The notes: a model not told the origin generated them from the letters alone. A DNA stretch of 64,000 nucleotides from Hydnum rufescens UP504 (GCA_014904985.1 MU128913.1:161372-225371), one strand, 5' to 3'; positions 35,901 through 48,730 are shown, numbered from the stretch's first letter. A program made the numbers and translations.

Positions 35901-36222
35901 CATGGGAAAAAACCTATTGGTTTCGTTAACCCAACTCTGGTGAAGTCCCAATTCCTGGCTTGTCGCGTGCTCTGAAGAAGTCTAACTGGTCATATACTGC
36001 AGTATGCCCATCCGTCAGCGTTCAATGACATTACCTCAGGAAACAATCCCGGATGCTCCACGCAGGGTTTCACTGCTGTGAAAGGATGGGTAAGCCTTAG
36101 CTCTTCTCCCGTATACGATTGATCCCCAATAAATTTTTTGTGGGACCTTATAGGATCCGGTCACAGGTTTGGGAACACCTTCATTCCCCAAGCTACTTAA
36201 GTTATTCCTGAGCCTAAAGTGA
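32929..36222 (+). CDS. sedolisin-family secreted peptidase (tripeptidyl-peptidase type, S53)
   Basis: Acidic serine-carboxyl peptidase, made as a secreted pre-pro-enzyme. ATG 32,929 gives a signal-like start MFSKVCITLLGFLCCGSLLH. The pro-domain follows: NQWDKRLMLDKSRIIPVRIN, PDSPKYAQHYNADEVADL, FAPTKETIDIVLDWLRSEGH. Mature enzyme: the Glu/Asp pair is in GESDLDLEYGMALTFP (E and D four apart, about 34,215-34,300). The oxyanion Asp is in VYSSGDYGVAGNGGNC (about 35,080-35,180). The catalytic Ser is in YGTSASAPVVGSIFALINDA (about 35,840). It ends WDPVTGLGTPSFPKLLKLFL at 36,222, including a glycine/aspartate calcium-site stretch. About fifteen very short introns. One weakness: the signal-peptide frame and the pro-domain frame differ by one base near 33,000, with no good intron between. 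Confidence 0.82.
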
Positions 36223-36777
36223 GTGTTCGAAGGGGGGCTATGATGGACTTTTTCCGTTTCTACTGCTACGGACTTTGGCTCCTGGCTATACCCCGATTTT
36301 CTATTTTACAATTATGGCCTATGGACTATTGGACAAATGTGTTGTGTAATAGCAGAAAATTATCCAGCTAGGTGTGAGTCTGATTTCCTGAGTGCCAAGA
36401 GTCTGCAGTGTGCAAATGGAAATATCAGGAAGGGGTAACTAGCTTTTCTCGTGTAATGAATAGATTGCCATCCTGTAAGGTCCCCGACTCCGAAAGAGAG
36501 GGTTTTCGTGAATGCATTTGGATTCGATCAATAGAGTTCCGCCCAAAATCGCGTCATCGATAGCACTCTGATCGTGATAAAGGTTACTCTGATGCCTCTA
36601 AGGGGTTCAATTCTAGTTGTGTCTTTCTTGAGTTCCGCGGCTTTCTGATGTCAAGGTTTTCTGATCATGTGACTCCGGATCGCCACTCCATCTCAGCAAA
36701 CTATAGGTACAGCCACTTGACTCCGCAAGACCCCGGGATATTGAATACGTTGAGCACTCAGCCTAAAGACCCTCCCA
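36223..36777. other. 3' flank of sedolisin gene
   Basis: No gene seen. The 3' untranslated regions of the converging sedolisin gene and the small minus-strand gene should lie here. Confidence 0.4.
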
Positions 36778-37709
36778 TTATTCTACTCCGGATTTGTTCG
36801 CAGCGATTGCTACGGCAGGCTCGACGAGAGATGAGACGCAGAAGTCCATAATTCTGGACGATGAGGGGATGAAGGAGGATCCATTTAGTTGTTCCTGGGA
36901 ATCATTTGGCTGAATCATATCGCAGGACTGACTATCTTGAGAAGAGGAGTCTGGATGGTCTCCAACGCGGAGTAGGAGATGACGGCTTCGGAAAAGCGAA
37001 AGGAATGCTATACTTAAGTTCGCGCATGAAGACTTGGTATCGTATCTATGTGCTGGCTTGTTCATGGGGACGGCTAAACACGTGTTGCATGTCAGTTGCT
37101 GCGATGAATTTGAGGGACTTTGTACACATATAGGGAATAATGCATAACGGGCGAGCTGAGTCTGAGATATCATCCTCAAATGACGCCGAATCCAGCCCGT
37201 ATATCTGATCGAGTGGTTCTTGTAACTGATCCCTCTGCTCGACGGGTAGTTGAGTTCTAGTCTCAGATCTGGACCCGTTGTCTTCGACGACGACGAGCCG
37301 GGAAACACAAAGTAGTGATCGACTGAGGCTCCATAAGGATTCTTGAGGATCTCTGTGAGTATGTACTCTCAAGAACTGGAACAAATCTGGCGCGGCCACG
37401 CGGCACATGCATGGAGACTCCATCAGGAATTAGCAAAAGAAATCGTTATATTAGTGACTCTGTCTTACACAAAGATCGTATCGACAACACTGGCGATGAT
37501 ATCTCTGGATTGGAACCAAGAGTAATCTCTCGGGTCTATGTCTTGGTCTCTCGAGACAACTCCTCTTAATGTCGTACAATGGTTGAAGGTCGGGAAAACA
37601 CTGGCTTGTATAAGACGAATTGATGTCCTGACCTGCAGTTCTCATCTATTGTGGAACGACTGCGCGTTTGCACCATATCAGAGGCACTAGGCGCTGAAGA
37701 CGAAGTCAT
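36778..37709 (-). CDS. unrecognised small multi-exon gene
   Basis: ATG 37,709 on the complement begins MTSSSAPSASDMVQTRSRST followed by IDENC, then a GT-AG intron. The frame continues VFPTFNHCTTLRGVVSRDQD and YSWFQSRDIIASVVDTIF, then a donor GTGTAAG. A later exon after CACAG (about 37,360) reads EILKNPYGASVDHYFVFPGS and DLRLELNYPSSRGISYKNHS. The last stretch, DHPDSSSQDSQSCDMIQPND to NKSGVE at 36,778, is Ser/Gln-rich. The coding signal is good, with consistent phases across the first two introns, but I recognise no family. Confidence 0.5.
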
Positions 37710-38480
37710 GAATGGCGAAGATATAAGGATATGAGAGCAGGGCACATGAAAGCTGCCCGATTGTCATTCGAATCCAGTAGGATGAATAGGGGCGACAAGA
37801 AGAATGCCAGCAATTAAGATAAGTACCTAAAAGGACACGAAGAATTAACATACTAAGAATTTCGTTGAATTTAAGCAGGGTCAGGAATCAGGGGCTGCCT
37901 ATCACTCCTGCAAGGAGTGGACAGTAGTGGCCCGGGGATGGAGGGCATCCTCTTTTAGGCTTGACTAATAGAAATACTCACCGCCGACTTTATTGCCGAT
38001 CGTTACTGGGGATATTTTGGAGGACCACACGGGCGTGGGGTGGTCAGTGCACAAGGCCGAGGCAGGCGAGACTGCCTTCGCCACCGCAAAAGATAGGCCA
38101 CCTTGGCCGTTCGCATCTGTGTCTGTGCTCATAGGCCGCGTGTCTTCACCTGACACTTCCTGAAATATTACAGAGGGACCAGAGTGCTGATATCTGGACA
38201 TAAAGGAGTGCACCCTGTTCCACTGACAGAAGTCGTTCGGGGCCGTTTCCAGTGCTCGCTGATAGGCAGACCGATTGGGGACATGTTCCTGTGGGGTTAT
38301 CCCCATGCAGTACGCAGTATGAGCAGAAGCCAGCGACACTTGACTTTAGAGTCGGGGATTGGCGCTTGTCGCCGCTACCGATACATGTAGAGGGATATAG
38401 CGTCTCAGTGTGCGGTTGTGGATCACGTGCGCGTCGGTAACCCCCGCTGATTTTTGAGGAGGTCGCTCGTCTATCCACTT
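37710..38480. promoter_or_regulatory. divergent 5' region between unrecognised gene and helicase gene
   Basis: About 0.8 kb separating two divergent starts (37,709 minus, 38,481 plus). A 123-codon open frame on the complement (38,339-37,965, GITPQEHVPNRSAYQRALET) has a GTGAGT donor near its end and might be an exon of another small gene. I could not connect it to anything. Confidence 0.35.
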
Positions 38481-41400
38481 ATGCCACTTCGCCCGCTGTG
38501 GAGATTCAGGCGCCCAATATTGAGCCTCGCGCCACCAATACGGCGGTCATTTTTCTTCTCATCAACGGCTTTTGCTCAGTCTCGCTCCCAGCAGTCGATG
38601 AATGCGAAGCGGAAAGCTCCTGCTCGAAGCAATCCACGATCGAATCCTCGTTCCCAGCGCTCGGGATTGGAACCCTTACCTGGGCCAATTATGACTGATC
38701 CGGCTATCAGGAAGGCCTATCTCTCCCCCGGGATAGACGCGAAATATCTACAAAGTCCAAAAGATTACTACAAACGATATGTTATCAAACGCCTGCCAGA
38801 AGCACCGCCAGTCCAATTCAGCTCAGGATTCCATAATAATAAAGAGTATTTTAGGTGACTGGTTGTCGTTTGTCCAACCTCTACACAGACCTGACTAGCC
38901 CCGCATCTAGAGCAGTGGTCTATACCGACGACAACCCGGATGCTGTTATTGGTGTGGGGGATCACCCTACTCGAGCAGGAGCCGAGCGCTTGGCTTGCCT
39001 CTCGGCCGTTCTTCAACTCTTCCAAAAGGGTCTGGTCAGTATTTATTTCAATCGCAGTTTCGTGCATCCAACTAACCAATAAATTATGCAGCTTCAGCAG
39101 GTGCTTTCTAGCTCATATATGCCCCCCGCAGTGGATACTGTCCTATCAGATGGGACAAAGCTCAATCCTGAACGCGCAAAAGTGTTTATGGATTATTATT
39201 GCCACAAATATTCGTTCGGGAACCCCGAGATCGTCTCAACGGAGACTCGAGGCGGTTGGGAGTCGGTAATGACCGTTGGTGGAAGAAAAATCGGCATAGG
39301 AAGCGGAGTAAACAAGAAACTCTCCCTCAATAACTGTTACCTCGATGTCGTCCAATACCTCGACGGGTGCGATGCAGAGCTCTGGAGGAATTTCTTGATC
39401 GAAACCAAAGGGAAGGGAGATGCGATTGGTCTGGCTCCCCCAGTCTGGCTTCATATCGGTGCTCGCTTGAACGATCGTCTAAAAGAGCTCTCTTCCGAGA
39501 TCTCCCACAGCCAACTGTTCGCTAATCGTCCTCAAGACTCATTTGCCTCCACTTCACAATCCCCCTCCCCATCATCCTCATCGCTGGTTCTCTCGCCTTC
39601 TCCCCCTCTTACGGTAGTTGGTGCTCGTCCCAAAATGGACCAAGCTTTCCACCATCATAAATCCCAAAAGCTTCGCGAAATTCTAGATGCCTATCGGGCA
39701 GATTCCACCCAGACGCGCATGCGGGCACAGCGCGAAGCACTTCCCATCTACACCAAAGCCCAAGAAATTCTCGACATTATCGGATCGCAGGACGTCACTA
39801 TTTGCATGGCTGCCACCGGTTCGGGAAAAACCACACAAATACCGCAAATTATACTAGATGACTGGATTTCCCGAGGTCAGGGGAGCAAATGCAACATTAT
39901 TTGTACTCAGCCCCGCCGTATTGCCGCTATCAGTGTTGCGGAGCGTGTCGCGGCGGAACGCGGCGAGACGGTCGGAAAACAAGTCGGATACCAGGTGCGA
40001 TTCGATGCGAAACTCCCCATGGCACACGGCTCCATCACCTTTTGCACAACCGGAATTTTCCTAAAACGCATGCAAGGTGCGCTAGAGGGCTCAAATAGCC
40101 CAGATGATCGGAGTCTGGACGACGTGACGCACATGATTGTGGACGAGGTCCATGAACGCGATGTTGACACCGATTTAACGCTGGTCGTACTGAAGCGCTT
40201 GTTGAAGGAGAGGCGCACCCGAAACAAGCCTTTGAAAGTCATCCTAATGAGCGCGACTATTGATCCCACCCTCTTCCAAACATACTTTGCCGATGCCCAG
40301 GGCAACAAGGCCCGCACCATTGACATTCCTGGCCGTTCGTTCCCTGTCGAAAAGCGGTATTTGGAAGATATCATTGGGGATTTGGCCCGTGAAAACGTTC
40401 CAATCCCCTCTTGGATTTTTTCCGAGAAGAGTGTAATCGAGTACCTCAACAGGGAGGTCGGGCCTGGCGCCGTTGCACACCTGAGGGCCGCCGGAGGCAC
40501 GACTACCACTCTCAAATCGGTTTTGGCAGAGGGTACAGGCGAAGATCTCGAGATTCCTTTCCCTATCGTTGCTTTGACCATCGCTCACGTTCTTCGCTCA
40601 TCTAACTCTGGTCACGTTCTGGTATTCTTGCCAGGTTGGGAAGAGATTACAGCAATCCAGCGCATCCTGTCTGAAAGGCAACGCTTTCCTCTTGGCATCG
40701 ATTTCAATGACCGAAGCAAATATTCCATTCATCTCTTGCACTCTACTATCCCCGTCGCCGAGCAGCAAGCCGTGTTCGAGCCTGCTGCCGCGGGCGTCAG
40801 GAGGGTCATTCTCGCCACCAACATCGCCGAAACTTCCATTACCATTCCCGATGTTGTCTACGTTGTCGATACAGGAAAGGTCAAGGAGAAACGATACGAT
40901 CCTGAACGCCACATGTCTTCCCTTGTATCCGCTTGGGTCGGTTCGTCCAACTTGAATCAACGAGCTGGTCGAGCTGGGCGTCACCGACCTGGTCAATATT
41001 ACGGTATCATGTCTCGATCGCGGATGGAAGTTCTCCATCCTTATCAGACCGTGGAAATGAAGCGCGTTGATTTGAGTAACGTTGTGATGCACGTTAAAGC
41101 CCTCGACTTCCGTGGAATGACCGTCGAAGAAATCTTTGCGGCACTCATCGAGCCTCCGGCGTCTGAACGAGTAGAGGCGGCATTGCAGACCCTTGAGATG
41201 GTCGGTGCGCTGGACGCGGAGCAGAGATTGACGTCACTAGGGAGGGTCTTGCAGCAGTTGCCCATCGAAGCCGCGATCGGTCGTTTGGTGTTGTATGGAT
41301 GCATGTTCAAGTGCCTGGACTCGGCGTTGACCCTCGCTGCGATATTGACGAATCGGGAGCCGTTCATGGCACCCGTAGGGGTGAAGCAGGAGGCACAGGA

Positions 41401-42678
41401 GGCTAAAGCCTCTTGGACAGAAAACGAATTCCGCTCGGATCCTCTTGCTGCCGTTCGTGCATACGACGCTTGGTGGAATTTACAAAGTCGAGGAGAGTAT
41501 AGCGAGGCTAATAGCTTCTGCAGCAAGAACTTCCTGTCGAAGCCGACTTTGCTCATGATGCAGAAAGTCAAAGCGGCTCTCCTTCAAGCGCTATTCTCTG
41601 CTGGTGTTATTGAGGTGTCTGCTGGTGGGAGGGCAAGCACGTCGTCGGTCGTTTCGAGTCAATTCAGCAGGAGCCGGCATTTCGCTGTCCCACCCGAGCT
41701 TAACATCTACAGCAATTCCCTTCCTGTGATGGCTGGTCTTATCGCCCTTGGCTCTCAACCAAATTTCGCTATTCGGACCTCCGACCGAGTATACCGGACT
41801 CCACAGGATAAGGTGTGTAACCAAACACTTCCCCTCTTTCTGATCTCGATTGCTCATGAGTCCCGCGTCCCCCCTAGTCTACGATTATCCATCCCAGTAG
41901 TGTGAACCATATGAAGTGGGGCGAACGAGAGAGCAGCAAAGAAAACGCTGCGAGTTTCGAGAAGCACCTCATTGCTTTTGTGGAGAAAGTCCGTAACGTC
42001 TCTGTGGCCTCCGCCTCGGCTAACGCCCAGACGTTCCTCCGCAACACGACTCGTCTCGACATCATGACATATGTTCTTTTTGGGGCGTATCGAATCAAAG
42101 AAGTTGAAAGAGGTTTGGAATGCGATGAATGGCTCCCTGTGCAGGGGAGTCCCACTCAGCTGAGTCAACTACGAGGATTAAAAGCGGCGATCGAGGCGTG
42201 CGTGCTTCGTGTCTTCGAGGGCATCGCTGCTGCGAATGCTGAGCGCCGCGAGGCCCGCCTGAGGCGATATGCTTCAGCACGTCCAGGCCAGGCGAACGTG
42301 ATAGACGACCGTAAGGATGACGATGATGAACGCGATGACGCCGATATAGATGAAAACCGAAAGGCAGCGGGACCACTGTCGAGAGAAGAAATCATGGAAC
42401 TCGATTTCCTCACTCGAGATGTAGTTCGGGTGTTAGAGCAGTACAAAGAGGAACGGATAGCTTCCCAGTCTAGGCGCGGCTCACGACCCGCAACACCGTA
42501 TTCTGTGCGCGCTTCGCCTTCGGCAGGGAACATAGCGTTACCATCGGCTTCCGAATCGTCGTTCAGCAGCGGTGTTCGGCAATTATTGGACTTTGGTCGC
42601 TCGGGTGGTTCTGGCGATCGCAGTCCATTCCGATCCCGCCCCCAAACGCCGTTGAGAGAGGTGCATTCTCGTGTCTAA
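38481..42678 (+). CDS. DExH-box RNA helicase with dsRNA-binding-like segments
   Basis: ATP-dependent RNA helicase of the DEAH/RHA group (DHX29/30/36/57-like). Exons: 38,481-38,854, 38,899-39,034, 39,092-41,812 and 41,878-42,678; 4,032 nt, 1,343 residues, phases consistent. The N-terminus (MPLRPLWRFRRPILSLAPPI then RRSFFFSSTAFAQSRS) is Arg-rich and acid-free, suggesting mitochondrial import. Two dsRBD-like segments follow: VGDHPTRAGAERLACLSAVL, and MDYYCHKYSFGNPEIVST to GIGSGVNKKLSLNNCYLDVV. Motor motifs: I ATGSGKTTQIPQ, II DEVH (MIVDEVHERDVDTD), III SAT, IV HVLVFLPGWEEI, V ATNIAETSITIP, VI QRAGRAGRHRPGQYY. The HA2/winged-helix part has LTSLGRVLQQLPIEAAIGRL. The OB-fold exon has TIIHPSSVNHMKW and FLRNTTRLDIMTYVLFGAYR. 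A charged, Ser/Arg-rich tail ends EVHSRV. Intron 1 is only 44 nt. Confidence 0.92.
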
Positions 42679-42849
42679 TCACATCCTTACCCGTTCACAT
42701 ATCCATCCTCTATCCCCCCCCCACTCCAATCATACATGTGTCGCTAGATTTTGGTTTCTAATGTGTCCTTTTGCCTAGAACTTTGGACCAATGCTGGGAT
42801 TAATACTACGCTCTCACATTGGATTGCTTTTGTATTCAATAGCTTATTA
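42679..42849. other. helicase 3' untranslated region up to the NLR-stub junction
   Basis: Short tail between the helicase stop and the point where similarity to the NLR 5' regions begins (near 42,850). C-run at 42,714-42,722. Confidence 0.5.
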
Positions 42850-44050
42850 TAAACATGAGCAGGTTCACCTTGTCTGTACCGGAGGAGACATCCAAACTAC
42901 ATGATGCGACGATCTGCCCCAGACGTCCCAAACAGTGCTCGCGCAAATCTATAACCACTCTGGAATCGATAGGTGTTGGAGTCACCGTGCTGGCAACTGA
43001 ATATGAATGAAGGGCGACAAAGTCTGCTGTGCGTGAAGAGTTGCAACTCATCCCCGAAGAGATCCTCTCACTTCACTGGCGCATTTGTTGCTTCGATGTA
43101 CTCCGACTTGGGGAATGAAGTCCAATGACGGTAGCAGGAGGCTGGATGGTGAAGTGAAGGCGATATGGTTTCGATGTATGTAGAAGATGATTGCTGCATC
43201 TGGCTCTCGCCGCGAGGGCCAATCAGGTTTGTGAGATGCAGACTGCTGGTCTGTAAGTAGACAGCATACCCGAAATATACAGTTTGCGCATGTCCGCTGG
43301 GTTGAGCAGGTCTTTGGATGTCATGATATGCGAGAGAACTCTAACTAGATGGGCGATGGTGTGTTGGACTAGCGCGCGAGGAGGCTCAGATCAATTTTGG
43401 ACGAGCAGCTGCACCCGGTGCTTCAGAGTATCCGTCAAAATCGGACGGTCCATATGTATTGGGCTTTCAGAAATGGGTAGCCAGGACTTGCTAAGTGGCG
43501 CTCTGACCTGCTCCAAAAATGGCACAGATCCGTTTTCGGCTGACTTTTGGACGGTCAATCCCAAAGTCAATGACAACCCACTACATTCCTGACGTAATGA
43601 AATCGTCGGAGTGGCCCAACGACTTAATGCTTTCAGCTCTGGGTGAGCTCGATCAGTCATAACCTCGATGATCAGTGACCGCTTCGTGAGTAGATACGCA
43701 GCGTGAGAGATGACATATAAGACATACGCTGCGTGGGGAACGACTTGAATGAAGGAGACCAAGGACCAGGGGAACGCAGATGGAGCGCCGCTACGGGAGT
43801 TCCGTGTCTGGGGGCGTTGAGGAGCGACCGTGGGGGCGGCAGGGGGATAGGGTCAAATCGTTTATTCGTGTGTGATTCAACTTTGCTGTTCCCTCAATGA
43901 ACTTTCAGGGTCGAGCTACCGACATGGAGAAGTGGAACCAAGGCTGTGAGAATTGACGTGGAGCTGAAAACAAAACGCAAGGGATTCCTGGCGATAAAAT
44001 ATTTCCCGTGCTCGTGTACTCCTATCGTTTCCACGGTCTTCACAGCAGGA
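42850..44050 (-). pseudogene. NLR copy C: truncated C2-domain stub plus 5' flank
   Basis: On the complement, 43,230-42,850 matches the C2-domain start of the two larger NLR genes (copy A near 52,022-51,640, copy B near 58,827-58,450): GDELQLF, then VALHSYSVASTVTPTPIDSR, VVIDLREHCLGRLGQIVASC. Sequence from 43,230 to about 44,050 matches their upstream flanks, for example CTGCTGGTCTGTAAGTAGAC and CAAATCGTTTAT-type blocks. The helical, NACHT and WD40 parts are missing: similarity stops about 170 bp past the helicase stop codon. Near 43,020-43,045 it is 2 bases shorter than copy B, which shifts the frame. It is a relic, but it preserves a CAA glutamine codon where A and B have TAG. Confidence 0.75.
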
Positions 44051-46773
44051 GCTGGGGTGGTGTATTCGACATTTGCCGGCTAGCTCTGTTCTTGTTACGA
44101 GTCACGGTGCTTGAAGCGAACTCGAACACATTTGTCACGCGTCACAGAGACTCCATCTCCTTGAATAGCCACCTGGCGGAAGCAAAAAAATTCTGCCACG
44201 CAAAATCTACAGTGAAATAGTATAGTAACTTCTTGAGCTTGCCCGGTCTGGCTACGCGACTAGCTTTTCATCTTCGTGGAGCGCCTCATTCGTTCTCATT
44301 CATCACTTTCATGCTCTTGCACTCCCACACATAACTATCGGGTTATCTTCTGACATGAAGGAGGATGCTGAGCATGATTCTATTTGAACTATGTTAGCTA
44401 TTACGGCTTGTTGCTCGGAGCTTTGATGCAGACCTCGAATATTGTGAATTTCACTTTATGATTTTCTGCATTCTGGGATTCGCTCTGATCCTCCCGCTAT
44501 AGCCTCGTCAGGCTTTCTGCTCCGCCTTTCGGCTGTTCGTTCACCTTGCGATTGTGTGTATGTTTTCGTACCCTCTAAATTTGTTCTTTATCAATCACAT
44601 AAACCAGGTCTAAGATCTGATTTCGGACGGTCGCGATCGCCTCGCCCTCTGCGATCTCGAGCGACCTAAATGCTCTTCTTGACGAACCTGTCTCGCCCAC
44701 CCTCTACCTCTCGTTCTCGCTTGGCCTGCCACTTTTTTTGGCCGTTCGGCCATCACCCCCAGGCAGACTTCTTGATGGGAGCCCTGGTGCTCTACTATTG
44801 CGGTGTTGAATTCTGGCCACGAAATATACCTTCACGCCACTCGCGGTCCGCCTCATGCGTTTGCCATCTCTGTAGATAACTTCAGCTTCGTCTAATTCCA
44901 TGCTCCGAACCTCTAGGACTGGTCTTCGGCGGCCCGCACATTCGCCTTCAAAGGGAATGCCTCCATCAATTCCTTGCCACGATGTCCTCCCATCGGTTCT
45001 GATGCACCCAACCTATCCCTAGAGTGTCATAAACACTTCGTTCCCTTCCCAACGTCACTATGAGAAGCACTGTCTATGATCTGGTGGAGCCTAAGTTGAA
45101 TGAATCTCTGGCTGGTGGAAATACGAAGCAAGGAAGGCTCTCTCCAGAATGGATCTCGAGACCGTGGCGTCTAAATGCCAGTCATCCGCACGGGTCGCGG
45201 TGGGAGCAACACCCGGTACTGGCGAAGAAGACTTTGCCGACTTACTCCGATTGGATTGCGAGGCTCAAGATGATCCGTGGACCATGGAGCAGATAGACGC
45301 AGGCAATTCTACGTTGTTTCCTATCCCATCCCTGCTCCCTACATTGGGTCATCACAAGAAAGAAAGGTGTTGGATCCACTTTCCTATCCTCTGAATCACA
45401 CAATTACTGATTGTTGGAGGATTGGAAAGTCATGCTGGTTATAATAGTGTTATGTAAGGGTGGAGTGGAACAAAGAGCTATGCCCTTACACATCTATTTA
45501 TTATTCCTAACATGATCAGGGCTTCCTGAAGAATGGTGCATTGCCAATGGTATCTAAACATCAATATCTGCTGCTACATATCCTCAATGACATACCCTAA
45601 CCGCCTGGTCTTTCACCGCCTTGTAATTTATCTCCAGGACCAGACCCTAGAGTTGGGGGCACGGTTTGTGGCCGTTCGTCTTATTCTACACCATACAACC
45701 TCTTCTGCGTTTGTTTGCGCACACCTGAAAGCCCTTCTTGCCATTCTCCTGCGATCTCATCTGTGTCATGTTTCATGTGTCTGGACTCTTGCAAATTGTG
45801 CATTTATCTCTAATATAGTGCAGCCAACTCCCAATTCTTCCAAGGATATCAGGGTTTTCTGGGATGTCAGTTGTGTCCAAACATTGTATCTAGTAGTAGG
45901 CATCTTCAATGGTGTACCCTGGTGGCCCGGTATCTCGCTTCCTTCACTTGGGTGCAGAATTGGACCCCAGTGACTTGTCAACTGTGGGAGTAGAGGAAAA
46001 CATGTAAGGTTAGGTACCAGATTGCATGGCATTTGCCCAATAACAACTGCTGATGGACCCATTGCAGTGGCCTGACAATGTGTGGATTTGGACAGGCGCT
46101 TACTCCCAGAGTTTTCCTATGCTTTTGTGAAATCATTGTTTCGCTCAGAACAAATGGTGAATCACGCATATTCTTCATAGGACTACCATTCCATCTGACA
46201 TCATGCTTCTTGTTTTGCAAGCTGAATGTATGGTGTGAGTGACAGGTGCCATTCAGGATGCCCCATGTACCAGTTATCCCATAGGTGCATGTGGGCTCTG
46301 CTGATGATAAGGATGTGCTCTTTGCATGTCGAACCTGTCCAGTCTCTCCCCTCCCAAAAAATGCAAAATGAAAAGCTGTATTTTTTGAATTTGAAATCTT
46401 TGAATTTCATGGGTCCAAAGGCACCTGCAGGTGCAGAGTGGAGACAGTTTCTATATTGCACCAAGATGAAATATTCAGTATTGCTGAGTTATCTTCAAAT
46501 AGAGAAAATTTTGTGTTTTTTCCCTTGGGGTCATCTGAATTGAAAACAGCAATAATACTCTATTCTCACTCTCACTTTGGGTCATTTTGTCAATCTAATG
46601 GGTTTCTTTATTGTTCTCAATAGTTTTTATTCCCTAGCCCCTATTGGATGACCAAGTCTCTGCCTCTGGATCCAACTGTGCAGTATGTGCTAAAAGCAGC
46701 AGGATACAAGTGAAACAGTAATTGGTGGTTTTTCCAATAATGGGAAATTGTCAATCAAAATGCTAGTGAAATG
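44051..46773. other. unassigned, between NLR copy C and copy A
   Basis: 2.7 kb with no gene I recognise. A small plus-strand frame at 45,149-45,394 (MDLETVASKCQSSARVAVGA then GTGEEDFADLLRLDCEAQDD) reads like protein and is followed at 45,414 by TGTTGGAGGATTGG, a sequence start common in fungal LTRs; no second LTR or coding domain was found. From about 46,700 the sequence becomes similar to the 3' flank of NLR copy B. Confidence 0.35.
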
Positions 46774-47039
46774 CTACAAATCCCTGAAACTGCCAACACC
46801 CCCTACATCACTACTCAGTTCTTGACATTGTGTCCAGTCATTGCCACACTTAAGGGGCTGAAAATCAATCTGAGTATTGTTGGGAGTTCCCATTATGCGA
46901 CCACTAGGGTGCTCCAGGGATGCACGGTAGGCAGGAGGGACCCAGAGAATAAGCTCACCCCTAGGTCCCAAAATCCATCCATCATCAAGTTGAAAGGGAG
47001 ACAGTGGGAGTGGGAATAGATGGACAGGATATTGGAGTA

Positions 47040-48730
47040 TGTGTTTGGACTCTGCAGTGGGGAACTGGGAAATTTTGACAGTTTTTAATGAACCAGAGGC
47101 AATCTGCTTGCCATCAGGTGAGAAAGCAATGCACTGGATGGGATCATCATGCCCCTTCATTGGCTGGCCAATACTTGCACCCAACTCTACATTCCAGAGT
47201 TGTATGGTCTTGCCTAGGGAGCCAGAAGCAATCCACTTGCCATTAGGTGAGAAAGCAATGCATTGGATCTTATCATGATGCCCCCACATTGGCTGGCCAA
47301 TGTTCATGCCCATCTCCACATTCCAGAGTTGTACAGTGTTGTTTGGGGAGGCAGATGCAATATGCTTACCATCAGGTGAGAAAGCAATGCACTTGACAGG
47401 ACCATCATGCCCCTCCATTGGCCAGCCAATGCTTGCACCTGTCTCCACATTCCAGAGGCATATGGTTTTGTATAAGGAGGCAGATGCAATCTGCTTGCCA
47501 TCAGGTGAGAATGTAATGCACTGGATGCCACCATGATGCCCCTCCATTGGCTGGCTAATCTTTGCACCTGTCTCCACATTCCAGAGACATATAGTCTTGT
47601 CCTGGGAGCCAGAGCAATCTGCTTGCCATCAGGTGAGAAAGCAATGCACCCAATGGGACCATCATGCCCCTCCATTGGCTGGCTGATGATTGAACCTGTC
47701 CCCACATTCCAGAGTTGTATGGTCCTGTCTGAGAAACCAGAAGCAACCTGCTTGCCATCAGGGGAGAAGGCAATGCACCAGACAGGACCATCATGCCCCT
47801 TCTTTGGCTGGCCAATCCTTGCACCTGTCTCCACATTCCAGAGTTTTATGGTCTTGTTTGGGAGCCAGAAGCAATCTGCTTGCCATCAGATGAGAAAGCA
47901 ATACAGTGGACTGGACCATCATGCCTCTCTATTTTATGGGCAGTGGTCACACCTATCTCCACACTCCAGAGTTGTATGGTCCTGTCTGAGGAGGCAGAAG
48001 CAATTGCTTGCCATCAGGAGAAAGCAATGGACAAGAGGGCATCATTATGCCCCTCCATTGGCTGGCCAATCCTGGCACCTGTCTCCACATTCCAACAGTT
48101 GTATGGTCTTGTCTGAGGAGCTAGAAGCAATCTGCTTGCCATCAGGTGAGAAAGCAATGCATTTGATGGGACCATCATGTCCCTCTACTGGCCAGCCAAT
48201 CCTTGCACCTGTCTCCACATTCCAGAGGCATATAGTCTTGTATAAGGAGGCAGAGGCAATCTGCTTGCCATCAGGTGAGAATTTAATGCACTGGATCCCC
48301 CCATGGTGCCCCTCCATTGGCTGGCCAATCCTTGCATGTGTCTCCACATTCCAGAGACATATGGTCTTGTCCCAGGAGCCAGAAGCAATCTGCTTGCCAT
48401 CAGGTGAGAAAGCAATGCACCCAATGGGCCCATCATGCCCCTCTATTGGTGGGCCAATGCTTGAACCTGTCTCCACACTCCAGAGTTGTATGGTCTTGTC
48501 TGAGGAGCCAGAAGCAATCTGCTTGCCATCAGGTGAGAAAGCAATGCACCAGATGGGACCTTTATGCCCCTCCAATGACCTGCCAATGCTTGCACCTGTC
48601 TCCACATTCCAGAGTTGTACAGTGTTGTCCCAGGAGCCAGAAGCAATCTGCTTGCCATTAGGTGAAAAAGCAACAGATACTACATCTTCAGAATGCCCTT
48701 CCAAGATCAACATGATCTGCCAGTGTGGAA
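47040..48730 (-). repeat. WD40 blade array of NLR copy A (about 12-13 near-identical 126-129 nt units)
   Basis: Each unit carries a nearly invariant core (minus strand GHDGPIGCIAFSPDGKQIAS, then KTIQLWNVETGASIGQPMEG). Twelve CTCCACATTCCAGAG-type linkers are visible at about 128-nt spacing. Variants at the blade strand (reading + strand: AGGCATAT, AGACATAT, AGTTGTAT, GTACAGTG) recur in the same order at 47,310-47,700 and 48,208-48,600, so blocks of blades have been duplicated, not only single blades. Confidence 0.85.

Noticed and set aside
39907..41571. Long minus-strand open frames inside the helicase gene
   Set aside because: Antisense shadows of the GC-rich helicase exon; the plus strand carries all helicase motifs.
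42850..43230. Copy C as a functional small C2 protein gene
   Set aside because: Relative to copy B it has lost two bases near 43,020-43,045, and the coding similarity ends abruptly at 42,850 with no stop or partner domain.
45411..45480. Possible solo LTR starting TGTTGG
   Set aside because: No matching second LTR, target duplication or polypurine tract was found; kept only as a remark.
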